Of a stretch of 64,000 bases of DNA, positions 42,889 through 55,047 are shown piece by piece. How positions within the stretch are numbered: the stretch's first letter is position 1; each line of letters opens with the position of its first letter. Origin of the DNA: Ephemerocybe angulata (Eukaryota; Basidiomycota; Agaricomycetes; Agaricales; Psathyrellaceae); assembly GCA_013368325.1 (NCBI GenBank), contig JAACJK010000176.1, forward strand, positions 1 through 64,000. Reading direction: 5' to 3'. Made by a program: the position numbers and the translations under genes. The notes beneath the pieces were generated by a model. That model made no database searches. It saw only the letters and a list, made by a program, of their open reading frames with translations, and was not told the origin of the DNA.

Positions 42889-44958
42889 ATGTCTGATCCA
42901 GGATGCATCCCGCGCCCGACAGTCGATCTGGGGCCTTACGCAGGAGTCGAGCTGCTCGGCATCTTCGCTGCCATGGCTCTGTGGGGTGCGTCCTTTGAAA
43001 TTCTCGTTCATTACCACAGGTCTAACGTACTTGACTTGCAGGCGTGACTTGCATGCAGACGTCAGTTGTTCCACTATAACTGACAGATAGTGTGGCTAAT
43101 TCGGGACTCAATCCACCAATATAGCTTTCTATACTTCTTCAAGTAGGTCTCCACACGGGTCTTCTGCGATGAGTTTCTGGCTGATGACGTTCCAAGCCTA
43201 GACCCGAGGGATACCTGGAAACTGAAAGCTCTGGTACGTCACTAGCGCCCATCATTAGGCCGGCTATCAGTGGTTTGACGCTCATGTACCCTCCAGGTTA
43301 TATGGCTATGGTATTGCGATCTTTTGTTCTTGAGTACCGCCTTCTAAGCCGCTACTTCCCTAGGCTCATGGACACTGGTCACCAGGCTCTTCTCATATCT
43401 GGCAGTGGGTCGATTTCTGCATGAATGTGCGACTAGGTTCTGATGTGAGGATCTACCACACAGATTATAAAGCAACGGTGAGCGGGGACACGTTGAACCT
43501 CGGCAACAACAGAGTGTGAGCTTGTGACGCGTCGTCCACCATTCTATCCCTTCCTGACGATGGCCTGCTTTATTGTTTTCCAGAGAATATGTCGTGCGTA
43601 GATCTTCATGCTCGGCGCATCGGAATGGTGTTTAGATCTAATTCCTCTATCGTGGTAGATTTCGATCCTGTTTACGGTAGGTCTCTTCCCTCGTAGCGCT
43701 GAAGAGTACGAGGTTAATTGTTTATTAGACAATGGTATCTGTCCCAGTGCAGGTATTCTTCGCCTGGAGAATTTGGAAACGTATGCTCGCTCCGTCCCAG
43801 CTCGTCTTCTACGAGCATCCGCCTAACACTGTGTTTCTCTGTAGTGGGTACAGTCGCACGATATATATTTCTTGCTATCTTGGTAGGTTCCCTCGTTCTA
43901 CCTGTTTTGGAATCATTTGAGCTGAACCTTTCGCATTCCAGCTTCCCGCCATCATTTTCCAATTCGGTAAGGGAGGCAAATTGCGCTCTACGGCTTGTTT
44001 TGTGCTCACCTACCACTGATCTGCAGTCGAGGGACTCCTCCTGTTAATCTACAAGTACGTATATACCGTATCTCTCCACTCACAGCTCCTCAACTGAATT
44101 ACCCCTTCTCCAGCTCGCAGTTGTCGCGTCCAGATGAAGTCACGGCGAAGTTGGGTCTGGTAATTGATGCCACATTCTGGTACCCATCACGTTTGATAGC
44201 TGATCGTGCCCTAGGCTCTCATTATTGCGAATCTCACCGTGGGCGCTGCTGTGGATATTGTGATAGCCGCTGGCTTGTGCACACTTCTTTGGCGGACATA
44301 CCTCCTCAATGGCGTCACTATCAAAGCGTAGGTTAACCGCTACCGATATATGTGGCTATCGAGTTTTAACTCGTCGATTTTACCCCTCCCGTCTAGAACT
44401 TCGTCAATGATCCACCGGCTGATTCTGTTCAGCGTCAACACTGGTCTATGGACTGCCTCATTCGCGATTGTCACAATGGCCATGGTAAGCCGTACTGCTG
44501 TCCGACGACGTCGTCACTTCCGTGACTGCCGCTCAAATTCTCCCAGGCAGCCAAGTACCCATCCAACTACATGTACATTGGGTTCTACTTCATCCTCTCC
44601 CCACTCTACTGCAACATGTTCCTTGCAAATCTGAACGCCCGCGCTTATATTCGAGGGGGGGATATTGTGGCCAACAGCGACGCCCGGGAAGGAGTGATTG
44701 ACTTCAACAAGACGGTGCCCTCGGGCTTCATGCTGCGTGAATTGGGCAGTGGCCTGTCATCGGTGAGCAGATCACATAGCTGTTACTGATTGCCTTGGGT
44801 TAAACGAGTATCCTTGTTTACAGAATGGTCGAACCGAGATGACCAGTACTTTCGACACCAAGACTGGTGCGGGGACGTTTGTGGGGGTAGACAAGCGAGA
44901 GAAACAGGAAGTGAGTTCAACTAGCACCCCAGGCGAGGAGAAGCACTCCCCGGTGTAA
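42889..44958 (+). CDS. Seven-helix membrane protein, DUF6534-like, copy A
   Basis: Proteins of this Agaricomycete family have seven predicted helices and no known role. Starting MSDPGCIPRPTVDLGPYAGV at 42889, about ten short exons join into LGIFAAMALWGVTCMQT, FLYFFNLDPRDTWKLKAL, VIWLWLMDTGHQALLISG and NYKATVSGDTLNL. Later exons give VQVFFAWRIWK, HRLILFSVNTGLWTASFAI, and the conserved final block YIGFYFILSPLYCNMFLANL then NARAYIRGG. A polar cytosolic tail ends EEKHSPV. The acceptor CCAAG, not the nearby CCTAG, keeps exon four open. The gene is in tandem with a clear paralogue at 45715. The helix-rich fold has been compared to rhodopsin-like receptors, but no ligand pocket residue is recognised. 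Confidence 0.82.
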
Positions 44959-45714
44959 GATACCCTTCCATATACCTTTAAACGATCAATGTCCAATGTG
45001 GCTAGGGATGTTCAGCGGATTTATGATAGGTTATAAGTGGGGTATACCTGGGTCGGGTATGACGGCGCCTCTGATGGGATCTGTCAGGACTTCTATTCGC
45101 TGCCCATGAGTCGCGAGATTGCACTTGGCAACCTACCATCATGTTCTTTTTCATACCATCATTCCCTCAGAACCTGCTCACCTCAGTCTCAAGCCGACTG
45201 GATTCCCGAGACAGCCTGTTCCGCGCAGCCAACATGATTGGTCCGGCTCTTCAACTTGAGTTATTTACCATCGTTCAGGAGACTATGGACGATATCCTTA
45301 GTGGAAAAACCTCTGAGATACTTGTCAGGTGATTCTCATTCTCCTGATGATTGCGATTCACTTTCCTCAAATTGGCAATGGATGGCGAAGCGTCGAAGGA
45401 TATTAATACTGCGATGATGTGCAGCTGAATGTTGGGAATATCTAGTAATCTTCTCGCTGTCTATACTAACGGCCTCGTTAGATTCCATCAGCAGTTATAT
45501 CCCAGAAGCCCATTTCAAGAAGTCATGGAAGGCTCATCCTGCGCAGCCTCCTTACGTAGTGAAAACAAGCCCTGGCAATCTTCCGCATGGGTTACACGGG
45601 GAAAGGCTGATTTAACTACTCGACGTAAATCGTTACCCCTCGATTGTGATCCCTTGACTCCCTTCCCCGTCGTCTCTATTCTGTCGGCTAGGTAAAGATC
45701 AACCAAGTCCAACG
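44959..45714. other. Intergenic between tandem paralogues
   Basis: No complete gene. A short open stretch at 45235 to 45332 (MIGPALQLELFTIVQETMDD) looks protein-like but has no exon context or recognised family and may be a relic. Confidence 0.4.
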
Positions 45715-47724
45715 ATGCCAGTAGTCGACCCAGGATGTATTCCGCGCCCAACTGTGGATTTGAGCCCGTACACTGGTGTCGAGGCGCTCGGAATTTTCGC
45801 TGCAATGGCACTTTGGGGTAGGTAACCGAGGGCCATTATTGGAGCTATTACTGATAACTCAGTCTCATAGGTGTTACGTGCATGCAGACGTGAGCTATTC
45901 AGTAGCGCTATTTAGTGGTGATCGCCGAGCGCTAAACTCAATTGAATTGCTTTAGGTTCCTCTTTTTCTTCACGTATGTAGGATTTCGGCGTTGCCCATT
46001 ACGGTGGTATAGCTCTAACGATCTCTATAAAGTGCAAATCCTAGGGATACTTGGCAGCTGAGAACCCTGGTATGTTACTTTTCTGAATTGTAGCCAGTAT
46101 GTCAACCTACGTCTGATCTTCGTTTAGGTTGTTTGGCTATGGTAATCTCAGATCCAGGATGATAGTCGGTGGATAATGAAAGAGTCACTTCAATAGGGTC
46201 ATGGACACAGTTCACCAATGTCTTCTCGCCTCAGGAAGTTAGTTTATAACCCCTGAAACATGCTCGACGCCGATGGGCGCTAATACTTTCCTTAGACTTC
46301 AAGGCCACTATCACTGGCGACACTATGAACCTGACGCATATCAGAACGTGAGCGCTCTTTCTGTTTTCTATTTTAGTCATGATATTGAGCTCTTTACAGG
46401 GAATATGTGGTGCGCTGACACTTTCCACCTTTTCCCTCGTTTCCTCGCTGATTACACTCGGCGTTTGCCAGTACTCGATCTTGTTTACGGTGAGTACAGA
46501 TTCAATCAAGGCCATCCATCGGCCTTCCCCAGACAAACGTGGCTTACAGAGTTATACAGACCTTGGTTTCCGTTCCAGTGCAGATATTCTTTTCATGGAG
46601 AATATGGAAGTGTAAGGGAATGTTCTGGTATCTACCACTCCAGATAATCTAAACCTAAACCTCGATCAGTGGGCAAGATCGCAAAAGCCATATTTGTGGG
46701 ACTCTTGGTACGTTCAGCGCTTAGTCGCTTCTCTCAACTACTAGTATGTTCTTACATACGAATGCGTACGACAGGTTCCCGCCACCATGTTCCAGTTTGG
46801 TACGTCAAGAACCATATTTTCAGGTGACGCAGGGCTTGCTAACCACGAGCCAGTATCGGGAGTCCTCCTCGCCGCTTTTAAGTAGGTTCATCTGGGTGGT
46901 CTTTGTACGCGAGTCGAGAATAACATCCATCTCCGCCCAGCTCTCGGCTCTCGCGTCCTGACCAAATCACAGCAAAGCTCGGACTGGTACTGTCCAGCAC
47001 TCGAATTTGACATTCTATATTATCTGACAGTATCCCCTAGTCATTAATCGTCGCTCACCTCAGCGTTGGCGCTGCAGTCGATATAATGGTCGCCGCGCTG
47101 CTTTGTACCCTTCTCTGGCGAACATACCTGGTCAATGGTATCACTGTCAAGGCGTACGTGGTTCTGTGCACTAATCTCAAAGCTTTAAGCTCATACATCG
47201 GATGTCACGGCAGCACGACCATGATGATCCACAGACTAATTCTGTTCAGCATCAACAGTGGCCTCTGGACAGCTTTATTTGCGCTTCTGGCGATGATCAC
47301 GGTGAGAACATCTCGTGCTTGAAGCACGGGAACCCGTTGACCAAATGAATGCATAGGCCGTACGGTACCCCAAGAACTACATCTATATTGGCATCTACTT
47401 CACTCTCTCCCCACTCTACTGCAACATGCTTCTCGCGAATTTGAACTCCCGAACTTATATTCGCGGAGGAAAGGATTCCGATGCTCGAAACGGGATCATC
47501 GACTTTAGCAAAAACGTGCAGTCTGACTTCGTCTTGAATGCATTGCCAGGCGGGAGTACGACCGTGAGTGGCCTTTCAATATTGTAGAGGACACGAGCTC
47601 ATGATATCTATGATAATTGCAGAGCCAATCGGTGACCCGAGCTACAGTGCCCCGACCTTCAGATTTAAAGGCGGGGGCTGAGGCGGGAAAGCGTGATGCA
47701 GACGTGAAAACGTTTATAGTGTAA
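45715..47724 (+). CDS. Seven-helix membrane protein, DUF6534-like, copy B
   Basis: Starts MPVVDPGCIPRPTVDLSPYT at 45715, aligning with copy A from residue 2. Exons in order give VEALGIFAAMALWG, VTCMQT, FLFFFT, a short DTWQLRTL piece, MDTVHQCLLASG, FKATITGDTMNLTHI, VQIFFSWRIWK, HRLILFSINSGLWTALFALL and the family block GIYFTLSPLYCNMLLANL followed by NSRTYIRGG. It ends DVKTFIV with TAA at 47724. Exon order and phases mirror copy A, which shows a tandem duplication after the intron pattern was set. The C-terminal tail is shorter and lacks the Ser/Thr-rich end of copy A. No break in frame was found, though some middle exon boundaries are approximate. Confidence 0.8.
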
Positions 47725-49057
47725 TGGGCTTTGCATAACTCTCTGTATTTGTACTACTTTGTTTTACAGCCATGAGCTCTCTAGAATGTTATCTCGAGAG
47801 CCTTAAAGCCTTTGAAGTGGATCGACGAGCTGTGGGTATATCCTCGCTTCGAGTTCCCACCTTCCAATCCTGTTTCAGGTCCCTTCAGAGCTAACAGTAT
47901 TACCAGCTGGTCGAGTGCTGTCACCAGCCTCACCCTATCTCCTTTAAGGTTCTCGCCTTTGTCTTCAGCTGGAGGTTGGAAGGGTAGGATAGGGTAGGAC
48001 AAGCTATCGGAGGGCGACTGGTCGCTGACACGTGAGTAAGGTTTGGGAATGTTTGCTCCATGCTGAAGACGCGCGTCGCGTTTCTCGCGTTTCTTGACTT
48101 TGTCTTCCTCATTGCGCTCATCTCCGGGGCGCATATACTTGTTCAGACCATCGCAATCTGCCCATTTTCGCCACCCGCACGCGTCCTTCCGAGTCTGGTC
48201 AGTGTTTGGGTATTTCCCACGATCCAGCTGTGCTGGAGGTTTGAGGTCCATGCTCTCCTCCGTGTTCCGATCCCAGAAGCTCCGTTATTTGGCTCTGTGA
48301 GTCCCCCTGGTCAGAGCCAGCGCAGTCGTTACTTCGGGCTTTGCTCAGCGCCCGGTCTCCAGATCGGATTAGGCGCCAGCGGCACTTAAGCGCCCGCCCG
48401 TGATCGTGGGATCCCGCCGCGTTCCTGCAGCCTGCGCGCCGGCTGAAGGCGCCCCCAAAACCACGATATTAACATCCAGCCGACGTTGACAAGACCTTGG
48501 GTTCGGAAACTCGTTTCGAGAATTCTTCCTAGAGGCATCCCGCTGCGAAAACCCTGATCTCTGACATTTCTGTGCCTGTTTAGCACACTGCATCTCGTTC
48601 TTTCCTCCTGATATCTTGGACTGATGTTTCTCTTTGATTTTCTTCTCCCAGGAGATGTCTACCTGGTACCATGCAATTTGCAAAAGTGACCAGGAGGGTG
48701 TGGTACCCAACTGCCCTACCATGACGACACGGCCCAAAAGGTGGGCGACATGTCATCGCTTCTGCACTTCCTGGCTTTTGACTGGTATACTGGAGTTGAT
48801 TGGAAACTTAGTTCTTTTGCAAGGCTCCTGGGCGCTTGGCCGGCGGGCCAGTCTTATGGTGACAGCGACACCGCCACGATCTTATCTTATCTCGTACTTC
48901 CTTGTCACACTTTGTGACAGTGACACAAACATCTCTTCCTGCAGCGCGCAGGGAATCGACTTTTTCTTCTACTCCTCCATGGTCCATTTTCCTCGAACGT
49001 ATAAAACGCTCAACATCCAGCAAATAAGAGCCTGTAGGCAACTATAGAAGGTGAAAA
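47725..49057. other. Intergenic upstream of BRF1
   Basis: No supported gene. An ATG-initiated stretch at 48060 to 48389 begins with a hydrophobic segment (VAFLAFLDFVFLIALISGA) but lacks homology or introns and is doubtful. CTTAAGCGCCC (48385) and GGGCGCTTGG (48830) match the recurrent motif; the second is 228 bases upstream of the BRF1 start. Confidence 0.4.
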
Positions 49058-51333
49058 ATGGTATGTATTTTCCTTCTCATGCGCGCTGAGTCTGCTAACG
49101 TTATCTCTAGACAGTATGCAACGAGTGCGGAGGCACCGTTATCGAATATGACACCGCCGCAGGCAACGGTTTCTGTGTAAAATGTGGTACAGTAGTGGAA
49201 GAAAATGTCATTGTTAATGAGATTAACTTTGGAGAGACCTCCAATGGCGCGGCTATGGTCCAGGGAAGCTTCGTTGCTCAAGGCGCCAGTAAGTAACCAC
49301 ATTCTATCTAATACTTCGGGCTTAACAGTTGTCTAGCCCATGCACGCATGAGCGGACCCTACGGGAACCGAGGAAGCAACGAATCGCGGGAACAAACGAT
49401 AGCGAACGCGAACCGGAAGATCCAATCTATCGCCAACGCTCTGCGGCTCTCCGAGGTCGTCTGCCTCGCCGCGACCCGCCTGTACACCCTCGCGGTCGAG
49501 CACAAGTTCACCAAGGGCCGCAAGAGCCTCAACGTCGTCGCCGTCTGCCTCTACGTCGCCTGCCGCCAGAAGGAAACCAAGACCTACATGCTGATCGACT
49601 TCTCGGACCTGCTCCAGGTCAACGTCTTCGAGCTCGGGCACACGTACCTCCAGCTCGTGCAGACGCTCAACCTGCGTCTGCCCCTCGTCGACCCGTCGCA
49701 CTACATCTCGCGGTTCGCGGCGCTGCTGGAGTTTGGGGAGGAGACGCACAAGGTCGCGACGGATGCCGTGCGGCTGGTGCAGCGGTTTGACAGGGATTGG
49801 ATGAGCCGCGGGCGACGGCCTGCTGGGATTTGCGGGGCGGCGTTGTTGCTTGCGGCGCGGATGAACAACTTTAGGAGGAGCGTGGAGGAGATTGTGCAGG
49901 TGGTGAAGATTGCGGATACGACGTTGAAGAAGCGCTTGGACGAGTTCAAGGCGACGCCGAGTGGGAGTTTGACGTTGGCGGACTTTCGGAATGTGTGGCT
50001 GGAGGAGGAGATGGACCCGCCTGCGTACACGAAGGGAAAGGAAAAGGAGGAGGCGGAGAGAAAAGAAAGGGAGCGAATCGAGAACGGGGAGGTGGACGAG
50101 GATGAAGAGGAGTCGGGAAAAAAGAAGAAGAAGAAAGGGAAGAAGGGGAAAGGGAAAGGAAAGGAGAAGGAGAAAAAGAAGAAAGGAAAGCGGAAACGGG
50201 GACAAGAGGAGGAGGATGAAGAGGAGGAGACGCCGCCCCCGCCAGAGCCATTAGACCTCAACGACGGAATCCTGGCTGAAGCCTTCGCACCACCGCCTGA
50301 GGACGACCTGAGCAACATTGACCCCGTGTTACTTGGCGAAACTTCCTCAATCATTCTCCCAATACCCATACCGGCAGACATGCCACCGCCCGCTTCGCTC
50401 GTCGACGAAACCGTCTCCCTTGCGCTCACGGAAGAAGTTGCAGGGTTCCTGCGCAACAAAGAAGGCGCGGCCCTGTCCAGCGCATTGGACGAAGCAGAGG
50501 AACGACGCCTAGCCGCGATCATGGCTGGGGACGACCTCGAAGGCCTGGATGAAGATGAGTTGGACCGCTTCATCCTCAATGAAGAGGAGGTCAAGATCAA
50601 GGAGCGCGTGTGGGTCGAACTGAACAAGGACTACCTGGAGGCATTGGCTGGTGCGTTTTTTTTTTGCATGAAATTTTCGCATGTGGGGGTGTTTTGGTGT
50701 ACTTGAAGCATCGTTCAGATGTTGAACCTTTTGCTCAGTGCGTTGCTGACTTTCTTTGTTGCAGCTAAAGGGGACCAGACGGAGGCAGAGGCAAAGGCCA
50801 AGAGTCGGAAGGTTCGTATCTCGCTCATGCCACTTTTTTCAGTGAGTTGACCCCTTCTTCTCCAGCGCCGGAAAACGACGAACAAGCCGCGCGACGCTTC
50901 GACAGCGGCGGGTGGGTCCGCTGCCGAGTCCGTGCGGAACCTCATCAAGAAAAATCCAAAATACTCCAAGCGCATCAACTACGATGCGCTCAAGGATCTC
51001 TTCGTCGACGGCCAGAACGCGCCCCCGTCGTTCTCGCAGATGATGCGGAACATGGGTGGGGACGGCAAGGACGACGATGGGCTCTACGTCTTGCCTGATG
51101 ACGAGCGGGGCCAGAGCATGGCCCCGGGCCTCGACGTGGATGGGAAGGAGGACGGCGATGGGGAGGGCGTGGTGGTGATCGTGGAGGATGAGGCGCCCCC
51201 GCCGATACGAGCGGCGGGTAAGGCTGTGGCCCAGGATATGGATGTGGATGTGGATGACGAGGACGATGAGGAGGATGCGGAGGGAGACGAGGTGGTGGGT
51301 GGGTGGGAGGATGCGTATGAGCAGGAAATCTGA
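49058..51333 (+). CDS. BRF1: TFIIIB subunit BRF1 (RNA polymerase III initiation factor)
   Basis: BRF1 bridges TFIIIC, TBP and RNA polymerase III at tRNA and 5S genes. Exon one is only the ATG (49058 to 49060). Exons 49111 to 49288, 49337 to 50650, 50765 to 50811 and 50866 to 51333 follow. A zinc ribbon comes first (CNECGG ... CVKCGTVV), then two cyclin-like repeats as in TFIIB (EVVCLAATRLYTLAVEHKF and VAVCLYVACRQKETKTYMLI; then PAGICGAALLLAARMNNFRR). A long Lys/Glu-rich insert (50080 to 50240) follows, then the fungal Brf1 homology region that contacts TBP (DELDRFILNEEEVKIKERVW and VELNKDYLEALA), a block with IKKNPKYSKRINYDALKDLF, and an acidic C-terminus. Overall about 660 to 670 residues. 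A housekeeping gene; the motif GGGCGCTTGG lies upstream. Confidence 0.96.
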
Positions 51334-51614
51334 GGCTTGGGCGACGTTATCATTAATTGTATACTTATACCTCATGTTAGAGCTTTTACGCTGCATTCTG
51401 TTATTTCGGTGTGTGAGACTCCTGACCGTCTTCAATTTGGCCCCTATCTGATTTTTGACCTTCTTTAGCTGGATTGGGGTAGCACTAGGACCATATGAAA
51501 CTGTGGTTGGTTTCACCCATGACGTCCATCACTGGCTCCTTCCAACACTTGCAAAAGACCTTCTCCAAGCAGCTCCAGTATACCAGTCCATGCCCAGGAG
51601 AAGAAGCGCTGAAA

Positions 51615-53360
51615 ATGTCGCCCACCACTCTATCTGAACTGCCGATAGAGCTTCTAACGAAAGTTTTCATGAATCTTGAGTTGAATGATATCCTGCGTGC
51701 CCGGACGGTGCGCATTTCTTTCGCGATTCTGGCTACGCCAGGTATTGGAGACATCCAGGATTCATACTCATTTAGGTCTGTAAATCGATGCACAGTGCAA
51801 GTCGCATCCTCCAGGTCTGGAGATCACTCGCTTTGAGGAGTATCGGGACAACGCTCCCACAACCGTTCTTCTTTCCGAAACCTCTTCAGGAATGCTCTTC
51901 TTCGGATATCGAGTCTTCGATCAGACGGTGGGAGGCAGACTGGGCATTGAAGAGCCCTCTGGAGACTGTTTTGCGCCCTGTCGTCATGGAAGGGCAGTCC
52001 GTCATGGAAGGGCAGTTGGGTACTGCAGGTACTGCAAAGTTCTGGTCGTTTTGCATGGTGCCAGGCGGACAGTTCGCAATCGCAGGTATGACGGATGGGT
52101 CGGTGTGGGCCTACAACCTATTCGACGACCCGGCGTCTTCCTCTACGGTCCGGGCGAAGCTGTTGGTTCGGGCCCCATTCCCTTCGCAAAATCGCATGCA
52201 GCTCCATCTTGCAATGGACTACGTGTCGGATGAAGCATTGGGCGATACTCGAGGAATCTATTGCTTGTCACAATTTAACCTTGCTGTTATCGCGTTACCC
52301 CGGGCCCCTCCCAACGGACTACGAATTGCGAATATTTCTGTTTGGCGTATTTGCATCTCTCGTCCTGGGAACGCTGGCACTTCTGGAAGGCATGAAATCA
52401 ACCTGGGAGGCCGCCTAGCGTCGTTTATGGTAATGGCGGATGCGGGGTTCTTTGGACTCAGCCTGTATGGAAAGGCCATCGCTTACGGCCTGTTTTTCCC
52501 ATTAGGGTCAAGATGCACGGTCATCGCTCAATGGCAAGACGCTAATGGCAAAAAGGAGCACGACGAGTTTCTTCGTTGGTACATTCAGGACACGCTACCC
52601 ATGGTATGTTTGGAGTGATATACCGGCGAATATATGGGAAATCTGATATCCTTTATTTTAGGCGTCTCACCTTCTCCCTGGTGACCGTATTATACTCGCT
52701 GAGCACACTACTGTCACGATGTACAACTGGCGATTGCATTGCCCAACTTCTACCCTTCCCCTATCCGAACACCAGCTGCGTCAACTTGAAAGAGTCCCTT
52801 TAAGAAACGTTCATACCCTGGTGGCCAGCGCGTCCGACATTTCCATTTCTTCCCCATTCCTCATGAGAGGCACCACTCGACTTGTGGTTCTCACAAGAGA
52901 AGCACTGCACTCACTGACAATTCCTGTGGACGGCGACAACTCTCAGGCGGGCGCCATCCAAGAGTCGCAACTGCTCCTCAGAGCCTCTGATTTCTGCCCA
53001 AGCGGCCGATTTGCAGCACCCTGGTACTTCGAACTCGGATTCTGTCGCGCGGTCGGTATCCACGGGGGAAAAGACCTCTCTGCCATCTATGCTGTCCAAT
53101 ATCGCGTCGAGGACGATCATGTACCCGAGACAGCACCGTATCAACCAACGTACGAAAGGCACCCTCATACGTTCGACAGGCGTCCATCCCATATCCTGTA
53201 TGACCAGTTCACGAACCGGGTTGTTCTAACCGACATCAAACTCTCTCACTTCATCACGCTATCCAGCCATGCCTCGCATGCCGTCGATGACGACGAGGTC
53301 TTAGTCGAGGGCAGGGAGGACGACATGGTTGAGGGTACATTTCCATCCGCAGCCAACTAG
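51615..53360 (+). CDS. F-box protein, 539 aa
   Basis: Exons 51615 to 51707, 51776 to 52603 and 52662 to 53360 join in frame. The start MSPTTLSELPIELLTKVFMN is a standard F-box (LPIELLTKVFMNLELNDILR, continuing ARTVCKSMHSASRILQVW). The rest lacks leucine-rich repeats and instead contains scattered aromatic and Trp motifs (FWSFCMVPGGQFAIAG, GSVWAYNLFD, LPGDRIILAEHTTVTMYNW, PWYFELGFCRAVGIHGGKD). These resemble the WD40/beta-propeller-like C-terminal halves of Agaricomycete F-box proteins. The tail is acidic. Intron one sits inside the F-box at the same point as in many relatives. Substrate unknown. Bases 51334 to 51614 hold no other gene. Confidence 0.87.
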
Positions 53361-53999
53361 TCGATAGTTTACGTTGCACGATTATCTGAACTACTTCAAC
53401 CTTTTTCCACAGAGTGCCGGAGTGTAGGGCTGGAGTTGGCAGCCTGCAAGGGCTTTGCACGAGGACAGAAATAAGGCCGTATCCGCACCCGTAGACCGAA
53501 TGAGGCCGAAGTGGGTGTCAGTATGCAATGGTCCACCGCAGCCACGTATTCACTTTGGCATCCAAGACAGGAGATATTGATTCTGGTCGGAGATCAATGA
53601 GCGCCCGCCGTTGCTCGTTCGGGTGTGCATGGAAGAGAAGGAGAGGTGAGAGCGGCTGTATGGCGTGATTAACCGGGGGGCGATATCTCGATCCTGGACG
53701 ATGCAGCAGGGGAATTCGTAGCGGCGTCTGCTGAGCTGTAGATTCACATGCGAGTCCGTTGGCCACCATCTAGATGTAATGTATTCAGTTCATAAGCCGC
53801 AAACCGAACTCGACCAAACTCCGACGCGCGCGCCAACCTCGAGTCAGATCGACCCTCTACTCTACTCAGCGCCTATGTACTCTAACGTCTCCTCCTCATT
53901 TCTCTCTTTCCACTGCCCTGTACGTGAACACATCACTTTTATCCAGTTTGCAATGGGATTTTTCGACCTATGATATCCCATGTAAGTACTAGAATGTGA
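53361..53999. other. Intergenic, no gene recognised
   Basis: Short open stretches on both strands with no family match. This is the convergent 3' space between the F-box gene and the minus-strand gene that ends at 54000. Confidence 0.45.
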
Positions 54000-55047
54000 T
54001 TACATTAATGCAGAACTCACCCAGCCAGAAATGACGGCCGCAACTACATCACATCTCTCCTTCAAAGGCGAAGGTTTGAGTGATGCTGAGCTGTAAGGGA
54101 TAGGGTTTGTTGAACCAAGTAGCGAGAACTCGTCGGTGTAGTGATAGACGGCCCCAGTGCCCGAAGCATCAGCCTCGAGGATGATAAAAATCCAGTTCTG
54201 CCCATTGGTCAATCCGCCACGAATGACATCTTTCCTGGAAACCATAATTCAATATAGAGATAAGATGATATATCAGTGCTCACTCCATGGACTTCATACC
54301 CGCAAACATTTTCCCCACAGTCTGTGGAAGATAAGGTTTAAGAGGAACACCAACGACCTCTGCCTCATCAATGAACAAACAGAGGCCATCACGGTTTCGT
54401 TCCAACCTTAGGTCTGAACTTGGGAAATATTGTCCTGGCAGCGCACATGAGTATAGCAAGTATGCTGTGGAGTTCACAGACTACATACCAGTGAGGTCCT
54501 TTGGACCCATGAAGAGTGCATAGTCCACAAAGCCAGAAAGAACCGTCTTGCATTGAACAGGGACATCCAGAAATTGTTCGAGGCTCAGCACCAACCCATT
54601 GTCTGTGCAATCAAGTATGGCTTTTACTCGAAACAAGAAAGCATCAATCCACAATTGAGCGCCAGCTGCGTTCTAGCTAATATGCTTAATTATGGCACAA
54701 CTGAATACTGGATTATGACGCACTGGAGATGCAAAGCTCTGAAGCATGTTGAGGTGATGAACTAGCATGTCTGATGACCACATATGTTCCTGAGCCCTGT
54801 TAGCTGAATTTCTGGCAGCGGTCCTGGCATTTTTCGCATTGTAGACCAAGCTCGGACGGGCGGCACAGCGGACACCAAGACCCTCAAGTTCGGCCTCGCT
54901 CAAACCACTGAGGTTATCAGTCTAGGAAGGGTGCATTAGAATAGTGGGAGAGTGAAAATTTGACAGTATTTAACATACCACATGGTCATCTAATTCTTCA
55001 GACGGTGCACTGGATGCTGAAGACAGTTCGCTTGAGTCACGGTCCAT
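54000..55047 (-). CDS. Agaricomycete protein of unknown function, possible restriction-nuclease-like fold
   Basis: At least five exons on the minus strand. Exon one (55047 to 54979) reads MDRDSSELSSASSAPSEELD; exon two starts TDNLSGLSEAELEGLGVRCA. Later exons give GAQLWIDAFLFRVKAILDC, VQCKTVLSGFVDYALFMGPK, LERNRDGLCLFIDEAEVVGV with LPQTVGKMFAGMKSM, and KDVIRGGLTNGQNWIFIILE, ending VISGWVSSALM at 54000. The layout (acidic Ser-rich start, a hydrophobic strand ending in acidic residues, then a basic helix and GxLTNGxxWIF) resembles a widespread Agaricomycete family that I associate loosely with PD-(D/E)XK-type folds. Here the usual E-x-K is not evident (DEAEVV), so catalysis is doubtful. The exon two to three junction is not firmly placed; the best in-frame intron is only 36 bases. 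Confidence 0.55.

Noticed and set aside
48060..48389. Hydrophobic 109-residue protein
   Set aside because: It has an N-terminal hydrophobic run but no homologue, exon structure or codon support; more likely chance in intergenic DNA.
49333..50627. Large minus-strand open frames opposite BRF1
   Set aside because: They mirror the strongly biased GC-rich and Lys/Glu-rich coding strand; composition is low-complexity Ser/Leu/Phe/Arg and BRF1 on the plus strand is unmistakable.
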